The translations under genes were made by a program, and so were the position numbers. The notes beneath the pieces were generated by a model, which made no database searches, was not told where the DNA came from, and saw nothing but the letters and a program-made list of their open reading frames with translations. A DNA stretch of 53,724 bases from an uncultured Planctomycetaceae bacterium. GTDB lineage: Bacteria; Planctomycetota; Planctomycetia; Planctomycetales; Planctomycetaceae. Of this stretch, positions 36,042 through 46,100 are shown piece after piece; positions within the stretch are counted from its first letter, which is position 1; each line of letters begins with the position of its first letter. The stretch covers positions 1 through 53,724 of the forward strand of contig CAIOKE010000114.1 in assembly GCA_903858815.1 (NCBI GenBank), in the 5' to 3' direction.

Positions 36042-36830
36042 ATGTGCTTCAGCTGGAACCAATTCTGTGTGCTGAATGTGTTGTTGGCGGCATTGCTGTC
36101 ATCGGGTTGCTGTCTGCACAAGGGTGGTGACGAGTTAACGGCAGCTCAGCGTCAGGCTCGGGATCTGCATGTGCAGAATCAGCAACTGGAGCAGATGGCT
36201 CGGGGGTTAACGTCTGAGAATCAGGCGTTGTTGAATCAGCTGGCCGAGACGCAGTCGCAGCTGGGGACGATGGGCGAGCGATTGAATAATCTGGCATCGG
36301 AGCGTGAGGGTTTATTGTCGGATCGAGTGGCTCAGACGTTTGGCGATTCGGTGCAGGATCAGCTGGGTGCGGGTCTGTCGGCGGATGGATTTCAATATGA
36401 TCCGGCGACGGGTCTGAACAAGTTTCGCAGTGACATATTGTTTGATCTGGGGAGTGACGTGGTACGTCCGGAGGCTGGTCCGGTTCTGAAGGAGTTTGCT
36501 TCGAGTCTGACGGGTGGTGCGGCGAAGGGCATGAAGGTGCTGGTGGTGGGGCATACGGACGATCAGCTGATTGTGCGTCCCGAGACAGCGTTGAAGCATC
36601 CGACGAACTGGCATTTGTCGACGGACCGTGCGGACGCGGTGATTCTTGAGTTGATGCGTTTGGGTGTGCAGCCGGAGCGTGTGGCAGCGATGGGGTACAG
36701 TGAGTTTCATCCGCTGGAGCGTTCGGCAACGGACACGGCTCGTCAGCGGAATCGCCGAGTGGAGTTATTTGTGGTACCGGTGGATCAGAATTCGGCGAAG
36801 TGGGATCCTGTGAGTACGACATCGTTGTAG
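36042..36830 (+). CDS. OmpA-like peptidoglycan-associated lipoprotein with coiled coil
   Basis: 262 residues; ATG with AGGA upstream. The signal ends in a lipobox-like LLSSGCC, so Cys acylation and membrane anchoring are likely. Residues about 35-100 form a heptad-like coiled coil (QARDLHVQNQQLEQMARGL, ENQALLNQLAETQSQLG). The OmpA/MotB domain (about 130-255) has DILFDLGSDVVRPEAG, VLVVGHTDDQ, NWHLSTDRADAVILELMRLG, VAAMGYSEFHPL and RQRNRRVELFV. NWxLSxxRAxxV is typical of MotB/OmpA peptidoglycan binding through diaminopimelate. No motA-like gene is nearby, so an envelope-tethering role is more likely than a flagellar stator. Confidence 0.88.
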   Translation: MCFSWNQFCVLNVLLAALLSSGCCLHKGGDELTAAQRQARDLHVQNQQLEQMARGLTSENQALLNQLAETQSQLGTMGERLNNLASEREGLLSDRVAQTFGDSVQDQLGAGLSADGFQYDPATGLNKFRSDILFDLGSDVVRPEAGPVLKEFASSLTGGAAKGMKVLVVGHTDDQLIVRPETALKHPTNWHLSTDRADAVILELMRLGVQPERVAAMGYSEFHPLERSATDTARQRNRRVELFVVPVDQNSAKWDPVSTTSL

Positions 36831-36915
36831 ATTGTTGCCGTGAAGTTGCGAGTCTGGTGACTGGTGTGATGAGCGGACGATATCGCGGCATGTGGCGTGA
36901 AGTGGGAGTTCTGGT

Positions 36916-37650
36916 ATGTCGGACGTACTGGATGTGATTGCGGTGGGTGCGCATCCGGACGACGTCGAGATTGGCTGCGGCGGAACTCTGGCGAGGATGG
37001 TGGAGCAGGGATATCGTGTGGGGATTGTGGATCTGACGGACGGTGAGCCGACGCCATTGAGTCCGGGTCCGGAGGTGCGTCTGGCGGAGTCGCGGGCAGC
37101 GGCAGCGGAGCTGGGGATTCAGTTTCGTGAGACTTTGGCGTTGCCGAATCGTCGATTGTTTGACAGTTTTGAAGCGCGGGTTGAGTTGGCGAAGGTGTTT
37201 CGTCGTTGGCGACCGCGGCTGGTGCTGGGGATCGCGGATCGAACGCCGATGGCATCACCGGATCACTGGCAGGCGATGTTGATCACGGATGCGGCGGTAT
37301 TTTACAGTCGGTTATCGAAGTGGGACGAGTATTTTGATGGTTTGCCTGTGCATCGGATCCAGAAGCAGCTGTGGTATCCGCTGGGTCTGCAGACTTTGAA
37401 TGTGCCGACGGGTGGTGGTGGTTTTGTGTCGGACATCTCGTCGACACTGGAGCGGAAGCTGCGTTCGATTCGATGTTATGCGACGCAGTTTCCTCCGGGT
37501 AAGGAGCGTGTATTTCGGCTGGTGGAGGGTCAGGGTCGGATGTTGGGTGCGGCGGCGGGGTTTGAGGCTGGTGAGTTATTGATTTCGGCGACGACGCTGG
37601 GGTTGTCGAATGTGGTGGAGACGGTTTGCGGCGGCGGTCAGGTCCTGTGA
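36916..37650 (+). CDS. PIG-L/LmbE-family deacetylase, BshB1-like
   Basis: 244 residues; GGGAG at 7 nt before the ATG. The metal-binding motif [15 protein letters not shown] (12-26) and the later [11 protein letters not shown] are as in BshB1. The second zinc-ligand region is [20 protein letters not shown], and the C-terminal [23 protein letters not shown] matches BshB1-type length and order. BshB1 removes the acetyl group from GlcNAc-malate in bacillithiol synthesis; other LmbE enzymes act on GlcNAc-inositol or similar. No bshA or bshC gene is in the window, so I leave the symbol blank. It opens a run of plus-strand genes that continues to 43178. Confidence 0.85.
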   Translation: MSDVLDVIAVGAHPDDVEIGCGGTLARMVEQGYRVGIVDLTDGEPTPLSPGPEVRLAESRAAAAELGIQFRETLALPNRRLFDSFEARVELAKVFRRWRPRLVLGIADRTPMASPDHWQAMLITDAAVFYSRLSKWDEYFDGLPVHRIQKQLWYPLGLQTLNVPTGGGGFVSDISSTLERKLRSIRCYATQFPPGKERVFRLVEGQGRMLGAAAGFEAGELLISATTLGLSNVVETVCGGGQVL

Positions 37651-37793
37651 AAACTCCGGAATCCCGACTTTTCCCGGCTGGAACAGCCCCTGGAGTTGCC
37701 TTTTTGTGAATTTCGGTGGACAATTTTTACAGATGTGGCAGGTTGCTGTCACGACTGCGTGTGATATCAGCTTCCAGTGATACGACAGGATTC

Positions 37794-38534
37794 ATGCCCG
37801 CCATTCGCACGGGTCACCTCAGCGTGACCGGCAATTTCCGTGAGAACAACGAAGACAGCTGCTATCTGGATACGCAGCAGCGGTTGTTTATTGTTGCAGA
37901 CGGCATGGGTGGACAAAGTGCGGGTGAGAAGGCCAGTGCCCTGGCTGTCGAACTGATTCCTCGCTATCTGTCTCAGCGTCTGGATTTTCAGAGTGCCTCT
38001 GCGGCTGTCGTTCGTGATGCTGTGGATCGTGCGATTGCCAGTGCGAACACAGAGATCATCGCTCTCAGTGAAGTGGACCCTTCGGCTCGCAGTATGGGCA
38101 CCACGGTGGTGATGCTGCTGCAGGTTGCCAATGTGTTCTATGCGGTGGGGGTTGGTGACAGTCGTTGTTACGAGTTGCGGGGCAATGCTCTGCGTCAGCT
38201 GACGACCGACCACTCGATTACTCAGGCCCTGCTGGATTCGGGAACAATCAGCCCGGAAGAGGCTCGAACGCATCGTTACAAGAACGTTCTTTACAAGTAT
38301 CTGGGCTGTCGTGACGGTGCATCCGGCGCGGCGGTCGTGGAAATCCAGCCGCGAACTGGCGATCGATTTCTGTTGTGCAGTGACGGTCTGAATGATGGGC
38401 TGAAGGACGCCGACATTGCTCGGCTGTTGAAATCGGCGGTGGATCCACAGCAGGTCTGTGAGGATCTGGTCGCGGCGGCATTAAGTGCTGGTTCGCGGGA
38501 CAATGTCAGCTGTATCGCAGTGTTTGTGGACTGA
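37794..38534 (+). CDS. PP2C-family Ser/Thr protein phosphatase
   Basis: 246 residues from the ATG at 37794; the frame is open back to 37716 but the family begins at AIRTGHLSVTGNFRENNEDS. The motifs follow PP2C order: RENNEDS, FIVADGMGGQSAGEKAS (metal-binding Asp), MGTTVVMLL, AVGVGDSRCYELRG, TTDHSIT, LYKYLGC, LLCSDGLNDGL and GSRDNVSCIAVF. These cytoplasmic Mg/Mn-dependent enzymes reverse Hanks-type kinase phosphorylation, and planctomycetes have many such kinases. No kinase gene is adjacent. Confidence 0.93.
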   Translation: MPAIRTGHLSVTGNFRENNEDSCYLDTQQRLFIVADGMGGQSAGEKASALAVELIPRYLSQRLDFQSASAAVVRDAVDRAIASANTEIIALSEVDPSARSMGTTVVMLLQVANVFYAVGVGDSRCYELRGNALRQLTTDHSITQALLDSGTISPEEARTHRYKNVLYKYLGCRDGASGAAVVEIQPRTGDRFLLCSDGLNDGLKDADIARLLKSAVDPQQVCEDLVAAALSAGSRDNVSCIAVFVD

Positions 38535-38593
38535 CTGCGAGGGTGGCAGCCCGGCGGGCTCTGCCATGCGGGATTCGACCGCGGGGATTGGCA

Positions 38594-39565
38594 ATGATCG
38601 GAACGGATCTGTCGCTGGCTGTTGGCATACTGCGGTCGGGTGGCCTCGTGGGGATGCCGACTGAGACTGTCTATGGCCTCGCAGCGGACGCTTTGAATGT
38701 CGACGCTGTGGCGCGAATTTTTTCGGCCAAGGGCCGTCCGACCTTTGATCCATTGATTGTGCATCTGTGGGATGTGTCGGAATTATCGCGGGTGGTGTGT
38801 CGGGTCCCGGAGGTAGCATTGCGTCTGGCGAGTACCTGCTGGCCTGGTCCGTTGACTCTGGTGCTGCCGAAGGCTGAGTGTGTTCCGGACCTGGTCACTG
38901 CGGGACTGCCGGGTGTGGGAGTGCGAGTTCCCTCCCATCCAATGGCTCGTCGGTTGCTGCGTGAATCTGGTTGTGTCCTTGCGGCGCCCAGTGCCAATCC
39001 TTTTGGGGGCATCAGTCCGACGACGGCTGAGCATGTTGTGGCTGGTCTGGGTGATCGTGTGGATTATGTGCTGGACGGTGGACCCAGTTGTGTGGGTGTG
39101 GAGTCGACGGTGGTGTCGTTGATGGGTGATGTTCCGGTCTTGTTGCGACCGGGCGGTGTGAGTCCTGAGCGTTTGCGGGAGTTGCTGGGTCACGTGGAGG
39201 TGGCGCGACCGGACACCAGTTGTGACGACGCGGCTCAGCCGGCTCCGGGAATGCTGAGTCGCCACTATGCTCCGCGAACGCCATTGCGACTGATTTCAAC
39301 GACGGCGTTGGCGGAGCCCTGCCCTGGTCTGCGGACGGGTCTGCTGACATGGGGTCCGGAATCAGAAATTCCCGGTTTTGACCGAATTTTCCGGCTGTGC
39401 CGAGAAGGAAATCCCGAAATTTGTGCTGCAGGTTTTTTTGCGGCCCTCCGTGATCTCGACTCTGCCGGTCTGGACGTTATTATCGCCAGACAGTTTCTGG
39501 ATTCTGGACTGGGGGTTGCTCTGAACGACCGACTGCGGCGGGGTGCGACCGGAGGAAACGACTGA
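38594..39565 (+). CDS. tsaC: L-threonylcarbamoyladenylate synthase (Sua5/TsaC)
   Basis: 323 residues from the ATG at 38594 (GGGG about 7 nt upstream). The YrdC core (about 1-200) has GGLVGMPTETVYGLAADA, KGRPTFDPLIVHL, CWPGPLTLVLP, GLPGVGVRVPSHP, LAAPSANPFGG and STVVSL. A C-terminal Sua5 domain follows a linker (APGMLSRHYAPRTPL is the conserved junction). The length matches Sua5, not short TsaC. The enzyme makes threonylcarbamoyl-AMP from Thr, bicarbonate and ATP for the universal t6A37 tRNA modification. The stop overlaps the next start by one nucleotide (TGATG). Confidence 0.94.
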   Translation: MIGTDLSLAVGILRSGGLVGMPTETVYGLAADALNVDAVARIFSAKGRPTFDPLIVHLWDVSELSRVVCRVPEVALRLASTCWPGPLTLVLPKAECVPDLVTAGLPGVGVRVPSHPMARRLLRESGCVLAAPSANPFGGISPTTAEHVVAGLGDRVDYVLDGGPSCVGVESTVVSLMGDVPVLLRPGGVSPERLRELLGHVEVARPDTSCDDAAQPAPGMLSRHYAPRTPLRLISTTALAEPCPGLRTGLLTWGPESEIPGFDRIFRLCREGNPEICAAGFFAALRDLDSAGLDVIIARQFLDSGLGVALNDRLRRGATGGND

Positions 39566-40116
39566 TGGCGATTTTTGTTTTTGTGGCGGCTGTTCTCAGT
39601 GTTCTGTTGCGGTTGCTTCCATTACCGCTTGAGAACCTTTCCCTGTTGGGGGCTCTGGCCGTCTTCTGTGGGGCTCGTGTGCGCCCGTTATGGCTGGCTG
39701 TGGTGGCTGTCCTGGTGACTCGTCTGGTTTCTGATGCAGCGCTGCATTACCGCACTGGCTATGGCTTTTACGGATCGATGGCGTTTGATTACGGCGCGTA
39801 TCTGGTGGTGATGCTGGCTGGGTTCTGGATGCGTCCTCAAACGGCACTGCGGGCTGTGTCAGCCGGTGTGGTTTCGGGGGTGGTGTTCTTTCTGATCAGC
39901 AACACGGGTGCGTGGTGTCTGCCTTTGAACGGGCAGTATCTGTATCCGCAGACGCTGTCGGGCTACTGGCAGTGTCTGGTGAACGGTCTGCCGTTTGCTC
40001 GGGGAACACTGGCTGGCGACATCCTGTTGACTCCGGTGTTATTCCACATCGCGAATCTGGTGTTGGCAGGTCAGTCGTGTGTTTCAGAGATCGGGTCTGA
40101 AAATGCAGCGTCATGA
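39565..40116 (+). CDS. DUF6580-like integral membrane protein
   Basis: 183 residues; GGAGG 9 nt before the ATG, which overlaps the tsaC stop. Four to six hydrophobic helices are visible (about 3-20, 27-52, 70-90, 95-115, 150-170). The pattern [22 protein letters not shown] and [17 protein letters not shown] resembles planctomycete/Bacteroidetes DUF6580 proteins, which look like small ECF-transporter S-type or ferrichrome-associated membrane proteins. The role is unknown. The 3' end overlaps the start of rph by 14 nt, so it is tightly coupled on both sides. Confidence 0.75.
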   Translation: MAIFVFVAAVLSVLLRLLPLPLENLSLLGALAVFCGARVRPLWLAVVAVLVTRLVSDAALHYRTGYGFYGSMAFDYGAYLVVMLAGFWMRPQTALRAVSAGVVSGVVFFLISNTGAWCLPLNGQYLYPQTLSGYWQCLVNGLPFARGTLAGDILLTPVLFHIANLVLAGQSCVSEIGSENAAS

Positions 40117-40828
40117 TGGTCGGGCGGCGGACCAGCTCAGGCCGCTGAAGATCCAGCGGGGTTTTCTCCGGACGGCTCAGGCCAGTGTGTTGATTGAAGC
40201 TGGCCGCACGATGGTGTTGTGCACGGCCAGTGTTGAGAAGGGAGTTCCTCCGTGGCGTCGTCCTCGTGATCCGGCGGTTGCCATTCAGGGCTGGGTGACG
40301 GGTGAGTATTCGATGTTGCCTGGCAGTACCAGTCCGCGTAAGCAGCGTGAGCGCAGCAAGGTGGATGGTCGTACGACAGAGATTCAGCGACTGATTGGTC
40401 GCAGTCTGCGGGCGGTGGTGGATTTTGCGGCTCTGGGTGACTACACGATTACTGTGGACTGTGATGTGCTGCAGGCGGACGGGGGAACTCGCACGACCAG
40501 CATCACGGGTGGTTATATTGCTCTGGCTGACGCCATTTCAGCGGTGTTTGCGGGTGGTCTGGGAGTGGGCGGTCAGCCGATTCTGCTGGATTCCGTTGCG
40601 GCGATCAGTGTGGGTGTTGTGTCTGGTACGCCGGTGCTGGATCTGGATTATTCCGAGGACAGTACGGCTGAGGTGGACATGAACGTGGTGATGACGGGTC
40701 GGGGTCGTTTTATTGAGGTTCAGGGAACGGCAGAGGGTCAGCCGTTTGATGAAACTCAGTTACAGGCTATGCTGCAGCTTGCAAGGCTGGGGATCGGTGA
40801 ATTGACGCGGCGGCAGAGTGAGTGCTGA
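40103..40828 (+). CDS. rph: Ribonuclease PH
   Basis: 241 residues from the ATG at 40103, within the end of the preceding gene. It opens [20 protein letters not shown] as typical RNase PH (RxDGR-xDxLRPVxI). Other hallmarks are [96 protein letters not shown] and [13 protein letters not shown]. It trims tRNA 3' ends by phosphorolysis as a hexamer in the cytoplasm. The family length is about 240. It sits beside a tRNA-modification gene (tsaC), giving a small tRNA-maturation neighbourhood. Confidence 0.96.
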   Translation: MQRHDGRAADQLRPLKIQRGFLRTAQASVLIEAGRTMVLCTASVEKGVPPWRRPRDPAVAIQGWVTGEYSMLPGSTSPRKQRERSKVDGRTTEIQRLIGRSLRAVVDFAALGDYTITVDCDVLQADGGTRTTSITGGYIALADAISAVFAGGLGVGGQPILLDSVAAISVGVVSGTPVLDLDYSEDSTAEVDMNVVMTGRGRFIEVQGTAEGQPFDETQLQAMLQLARLGIGELTRRQSEC

Positions 40829-40896
40829 CTGCTGGTGTTCTGCCGGTGCGATGGATGGGCGGAAACGGGTGTTGTGAAAGGAGCGGGCCGGGGGCG

Positions 40897-41868
40897 ATGC
40901 AACTATCGGAACTTCCTCTCAGCGGTCCGTGGGGTGAGCGGCATCTGCTGGGGCTTGAGCGACTGTCGGCTGCTCAGCTGACGACGGTGCTGGATCTGGC
41001 AGAGCAGCTGGAGCAAGCGACGGCGGGTGGATCAGAGCGTCTCAGTCTCCTGAAGGGTCTGGTGGTCGCCAACCTGTTTTTTGAAAACTCCACAAGGACT
41101 CGCACCAGCTTCAGCCTTGCTGCTCGGCGTCTGGGTGCGGACACGGTGGATTTTTCTGCCAGTTCCAGCAGTCTGTCGAAGGGTGAGACGTTCATCGACA
41201 CGGCGTTGACGATTGAGGCGATGGGTGTCGACATGGTGGTGTGTCGCCATAAGACTCCGGGGGCCCCGCATCTGCTTTCGCGTCATCTGCGAGCGGGTGT
41301 TCTGAATGCCGGTGACGGGACTCATGAGCATCCGACTCAGGGTTTGCTGGACATCTACACGATTCGTCGGCACCGGGGGCGGATTGCCGGTCTGACTGTG
41401 GCTCTGGTGGGTGATATTCGTCACAGTCGTGTTGCGCGTTCGAATATCCATGGGCTGGTGACTCTGGGTGCTCGAGTGATTGTCTGTGGTCCTTCGACTC
41501 TGGTCCCGACCGAGATTCGGCAGCTGGGCGTGGAGGTGGCGTGGAATCTTGATGAGATTCTGCCGGAGGTGGATTGTGTGAATCTGCTGCGGGTGCAGTT
41601 TGAGCGACAGCGGGGTGCATTTTTTCCGTCGATTGCCGAGTATGCTGAGTTATTCGGGATGAATGCCGAGCGAATTCGTCGGGCGCGTAAGGACCTGCTG
41701 GTGCTGGCGCCGGGACCGATCAATCGAGGTGTGGAATTGACACCGGATGTTGCAGATGGTCCCAACTCCGTAATTCTCGATCAGGTATCAAACGGTCTGC
41801 TGATACGCATGGCGTGTCTGTCCCTGCTGGCTCGTGAGCGACGTGCGGGAACGGGAGGTGCGTTGTGA
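40897..41868 (+). CDS. pyrB: Aspartate carbamoyltransferase catalytic subunit
   Basis: 323 residues from the ATG at 40897. The carbamoyl-phosphate loop is [13 protein letters not shown], the family Ser/Lys loop is [10 protein letters not shown], and the HPTQ motif lies in [15 protein letters not shown]. The Asp-binding domain has [22 protein letters not shown] and [13 protein letters not shown] with the [15 protein letters not shown] tail. It makes carbamoyl-aspartate, the first committed pyrimidine step. No pyrI regulatory gene is present. The stop overlaps the next start by 4 nt (GTGA), linking it to a dihydroorotase-like protein without metal ligands, as in pseudomonad pyrBC'. Confidence 0.96.
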   Translation: MQLSELPLSGPWGERHLLGLERLSAAQLTTVLDLAEQLEQATAGGSERLSLLKGLVVANLFFENSTRTRTSFSLAARRLGADTVDFSASSSSLSKGETFIDTALTIEAMGVDMVVCRHKTPGAPHLLSRHLRAGVLNAGDGTHEHPTQGLLDIYTIRRHRGRIAGLTVALVGDIRHSRVARSNIHGLVTLGARVIVCGPSTLVPTEIRQLGVEVAWNLDEILPEVDCVNLLRVQFERQRGAFFPSIAEYAELFGMNAERIRRARKDLLVLAPGPINRGVELTPDVADGPNSVILDQVSNGLLIRMACLSLLARERRAGTGGAL

Positions 41869-43178
41869 GTGACGTCCTGATTCGGGGTGGTCGGGTGCTG
41901 GATCCGGCTTCTGAGCGTGACGAGCTGGCGGATGTCTGGGTCCGTGGTGGGCGAATTGCGGCCATTGTTCCGCCGGGGACTGTGCTCGCGGAGGCGGGGC
42001 CACGGGTACCGATCCTTGAGGCTTCCGGATTGCTGGTGTGTCCCGGGTTTGTGGACCTGCATGTTTCGCTGCGTGAGCCGGGTTTTGAGGAAGACGAGTG
42101 TGTGCTGACGGGGACAGCCGCGGCGCTGGCTGGTGGGTTTACCACCATCGCGGCTCAGTCGGATTCCAGTCCGGTCGTGGACAATCGATCTGCGGCCGAG
42201 TTTGTGCGGCTGCAGGCGGATCGAGCGAAGCAGTGTCGAGTTTTTCCGCTGGGTGCTGTGACGAAGCAGCAGCGGGGTGAGGAGCTGGCCGAGATTGGTC
42301 AGCTGGTGCAGGGCGGTGCTGCAGGATTTTCCGATGCGAAGCACCCGGTGGCAAATTCCGAAGTGATGCGTCGTGCCCTGGAATATACTCGGATGTTTCG
42401 CCGTCCGGTGCTGCATTTCGCGATGGTACCGGAGCTGGCTGATCAGGGGGTGATGCACGAAGGGTTTCAGTCCACGCGACTGGGTCTGCGAGGAATCCCG
42501 GCAGCGGCTCAGGACATCATGACCGGTCGCGACATTGCTCTGGCTGAGTTGACGGGTGGTCGAGTGCATCTGATGTGTGTCAGCACGAGGGATTCGGTGG
42601 CACGGATCCGTCAGGCGCGGGCCGCTGGTCTGGGTGTTTCCTGTGATGTGAGTCCGCATCATCTGTTGCTGACGGACGATGTGATGGAGCGATTTGATCC
42701 GCTGTATAAGTGTCTGCCGCCGCTGCGTTCGCGTGAGCATGTAGATGCTTTGATTGCCGGCTTACGAGACGGCACGATCAGTGCCATTTCTGCCGATCAT
42801 CAGCCGCGTGCACAGGAAAAGAAGCAGGTGGAACTGGATCAGGCGCCCTTTGGAATCTGTGGACTGGAGACCGCGCTCAGCATCTGTGTCCAGGCTCTGA
42901 TTCGTCCGGGGCATCTGACGTGGCTGCAGTTGATTGCAAGGCTGACAAAGGGTCCTGCTGACGTGCTGGGTCTGCCCTATGGCACACTGAGTCCGGGGCA
43001 GGCTGCGGATATTACGATCATCGATCCGCAGGCTGAGTGGACGGTGCGTGCGTCAGCCTTTGCTTCGCGCAGCAGGAATACTCCGTTCGACGGCCAGACA
43101 CTGCCGGCGGTTGTGAAATCGGTACTGGTGGATGGTGCTGTGCGGTTTGGTGTTACACCAGTTGCCAGTGTTCCATGA
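41865..43178 (+). CDS. pyrC': Dihydroorotase homologue lacking metal ligands (PyrC'-like pseudo-DHOase)
   Basis: 437 residues from a GTG at 41865 with GGAGG 6 nt upstream. The overall fold is that of class I dihydroorotase: [94 protein letters not shown]. The active-site HxHxR is HVSLR (H66, S68), the segment with the third His ligand reads [11 protein letters not shown], the next reads HLMCVST where actives have HIQHVST, and TDHAPH is ADHQPR (D311 kept). Three of the four usual metal His are thus lost. In Pseudomonas an inactive PyrC' is needed to assemble PyrB. A real DHOase should exist elsewhere. Its 3' end overlaps the convergent surface-protein gene by 26 nt. Confidence 0.88.
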   Translation: MSDVLIRGGRVLDPASERDELADVWVRGGRIAAIVPPGTVLAEAGPRVPILEASGLLVCPGFVDLHVSLREPGFEEDECVLTGTAAALAGGFTTIAAQSDSSPVVDNRSAAEFVRLQADRAKQCRVFPLGAVTKQQRGEELAEIGQLVQGGAAGFSDAKHPVANSEVMRRALEYTRMFRRPVLHFAMVPELADQGVMHEGFQSTRLGLRGIPAAAQDIMTGRDIALAELTGGRVHLMCVSTRDSVARIRQARAAGLGVSCDVSPHHLLLTDDVMERFDPLYKCLPPLRSREHVDALIAGLRDGTISAISADHQPRAQEKKQVELDQAPFGICGLETALSICVQALIRPGHLTWLQLIARLTKGPADVLGLPYGTLSPGQAADITIIDPQAEWTVRASAFASRSRNTPFDGQTLPAVVKSVLVDGAVRFGVTPVASVP

Positions 43179-46100
43179 TCTGATCCAGCAGCTGCAGGTG
43201 TGCGGCCTCGGATACTGCGGCAGCGGTTTCCGGCTGTGCAGGCAGCGGAATGTCGTCCGCAGGTCCTGGGACGGCAGCGACAATGCGGTCCAGTGATCTG
43301 TGGGGGGCTGAATTTCCTTCAGGCAGGGGCTGTTCGACATTGCTGTTCAGTGGCTGCAGTGGCTGGGGCAGCAGTTGTGTCGGGATGGTGACCAGCAGGT
43401 CTGCAGCAGGAGCCATCAACGGGGCAGCTGCAGCGATTTTGAACTTGACTTCTGTGCTCCAGATGGACAGGTTTCCAGAACCATCAACAGCTCGCAGCCA
43501 CAGCCTGTAGTCCCCTGCCGCGATGGCGGTTGAGGGAGTGAAGCTGGTGGTGGTAATACCGGTCACGTTCAGGACATTTTGTGCGGGCGTTGCATCGCGG
43601 TTCATGAAAACGATGTAGGAAACGGCCCCGTCCACAGCCTGCCAGGAAATCGTGGGTTTTGTGCCGGTGGTGGCTGCGTTGACGGGCGAGGTGATGGTTG
43701 GTTGTCCACCGATATTCAGGCTGCGTTGTTCGGCACCGCCGCTGCGAATACTGCCGGCCTGGGCAGAGCTTACGGCAAGGACCCACCACTTGTAGTTTCC
43801 GGCTGCGATGTTGTTGGCTGGGGTAAAGCTGTTGACAGCGACGGCCTGCCCATCGATGACCATGGCGTTGGTGGCCGCATTGCGCAGGAAGAATTGATAA
43901 CTGGCAGCACCGGGAACGGTATTCCAGTTAAACGTTGGTGTTGCGTCGAAGGTGGATGCGGCTGGTCCAGTGGGTTTGACCTGTGTGACGACGAGGGCTT
44001 CATACAGCAGCGACCATTTTCCGGGATTGCCTTTGGCATCGATTCCGCGCAGCCAGAACCGGTGTTTTCCCATGTCGAGGTCAGTAGGTGGTGTCCAGCT
44101 GGTGGTTGTGCCGGTAACAGCGTTGACTGTGACACGGAACGCCTGCTTGATTCCGGCAGAGAAGTTGTCACCCCAGATATCGTATTTGACGGCCCCTTTC
44201 AGGTTGTTCCATGTAAGCGTTGGTCTGGAGATCAGCTGAGTTCTGGGCATATCGGTCCATGTGACAGCGGGCAGCAGAAATGCGGTCTGCACACTGCTCC
44301 AGTTCCCTGCGACGTCATTGGCGAACACGGGGCGGATCCAGATGTTGAATTCGCCGAGGGCCATTTCTGCGGAAGGAGTGTAGGAGGTTCCGGTCACAGT
44401 GGCTTCGCGGAATTTGGCAACGCCTGTGGAAACATTATTGATCTGCACCTGGTATTTCACAGCTCCGGCGATTGCGTTCCACTGGAAGGTGGGTTTCAGG
44501 GTGAAGGCGTTGGGTGCGGGGAAGGTCAGTCGGATGCCATTGAATTCTGCGGCACCGAGGTCAACGACGGCGGGCGGCGTACCCACATGATCACCGTCAA
44601 GAACTCGCATGAATCGGCCACCTCGCTGATCATTCTGCAGGGCCGGTTTTTCAGTGACGGTTTCGTCAACCGCCAGTGCGAGGCTGCCGCTGTCGATGGC
44701 CGGACTGCCGGACTGCAGTGCGTGGGTCATGGTTGTGCCACCATTGATCTGCAGCGGCCCCAGTTTGGGGTTGATTGCTGTGGCGGCCGTGATGCCACCG
44801 ATTCGATTACCAGCGGCATCGGGTGTGGCGGACGGGGTCAGGCCGGTACCTTCACTGCGACCGATCAGGCTGAAGGCAGTCTGCATGCCGAACTGAGATG
44901 GCAGAAGGTCTGAGGCCACAGCGTTATCGGTATTACCGGCGACAATACTGTTGCGGAGGACGATTTCATTTCCGCCACGGATTCCGCCAGCACTGCTTTT
45001 CACGGACTTGTTCAGAGTCACGGTACTCTGACTGATGATGGTCTGGGTGCCTGCATTCGGTTCGCTGGAAAACCCGGAGATGAACAGTCCCCCGCCTTCA
45101 GCTTCAGTACCATTGGTGGAATTGCCGGAAAGTGTGGTTTGTGACAGGACCACCTTTGCGAAGCTGGAATAGATGCCACCACCGTGGGACCAGCGTCCGG
45201 TGGTGCTGTTTCCGGAGACTGTGCTGCGACTGATCAGCAGCTGTCCGCCGCCTTTGGAATCGTAGAAAGCGAGGGCGCCGCCGACAGCTCCGGCACCTGT
45301 GGTCTGATTCCCTGAGAGAGTGCTGCGGGTGACGGCAAGTACAGCGCCTTCGGCGTAGATGGCACCGCCGTAGCTCCAGTTACCTTTCGTGGAGTTTCCG
45401 GTGATGGTGCTGTCTGAGATTTCCAGATTGGCCAGTTTGATATTGATGGCACCGCCATCGCTTTCACCACCATTCGTGGTGTTTGCGGTAAGGGAGCTGC
45501 TGGTAATCACCAGTTTGCCATTCTGGGCGGCGATGGCGGCACCGCCTGAGTAACTGCCGCTGGTGGTATTTCCAGTCAGTGTGCTGTTGGCAACAGTCAG
45601 GCTGCCAGTGGCCATTGAGCGGATTCCGGCGCCCTGGAAGCGAGTGTCATTGAACAGGTGTGCGTTTCCGGTTGTGCGTCCGTTCTTCAGTGTCATGCCA
45701 TTAATGGCGACAGTGGCGGCCGATTGTGTGATATCGAGGATTCGGGAGGCGAGCTGAGCGTCAACGATGGTCAGCGTTGCCCCGTTTCCATTCAGGATGA
45801 GCGAATCAGATACAGTGATCTGGCCCAGTGTGAGGTCAATTTCTGTGCCGTTGATGGCCGGTGCAAAGGTGATGGTATCAGTGCCGGCACTGCCATTGGC
45901 AAGGATAACGGCTTCGCGCAGTGACAGATCTGCTGGTGAGACGTTACCGTCGTTTTCGTCTGTGGCCACGGTGACAACCAGTGGCGTGGTCAGACTGAAC
46001 AGTTCGGTGGACCCCATATCGACACTGCTGCCAACGGTGCGCTTGAGCAGTGAAATTCCGCGCTGGTCAGTTGTCAGTACCTGACTGCTGTTTGAGCGAT

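Noticed and set aside
43579-44913. 444-codon plus-strand frame within the giant surface gene
   Set aside because: It is a shadow of a long repetitive minus-strand gene with Gly/Cys-rich, featureless translation.
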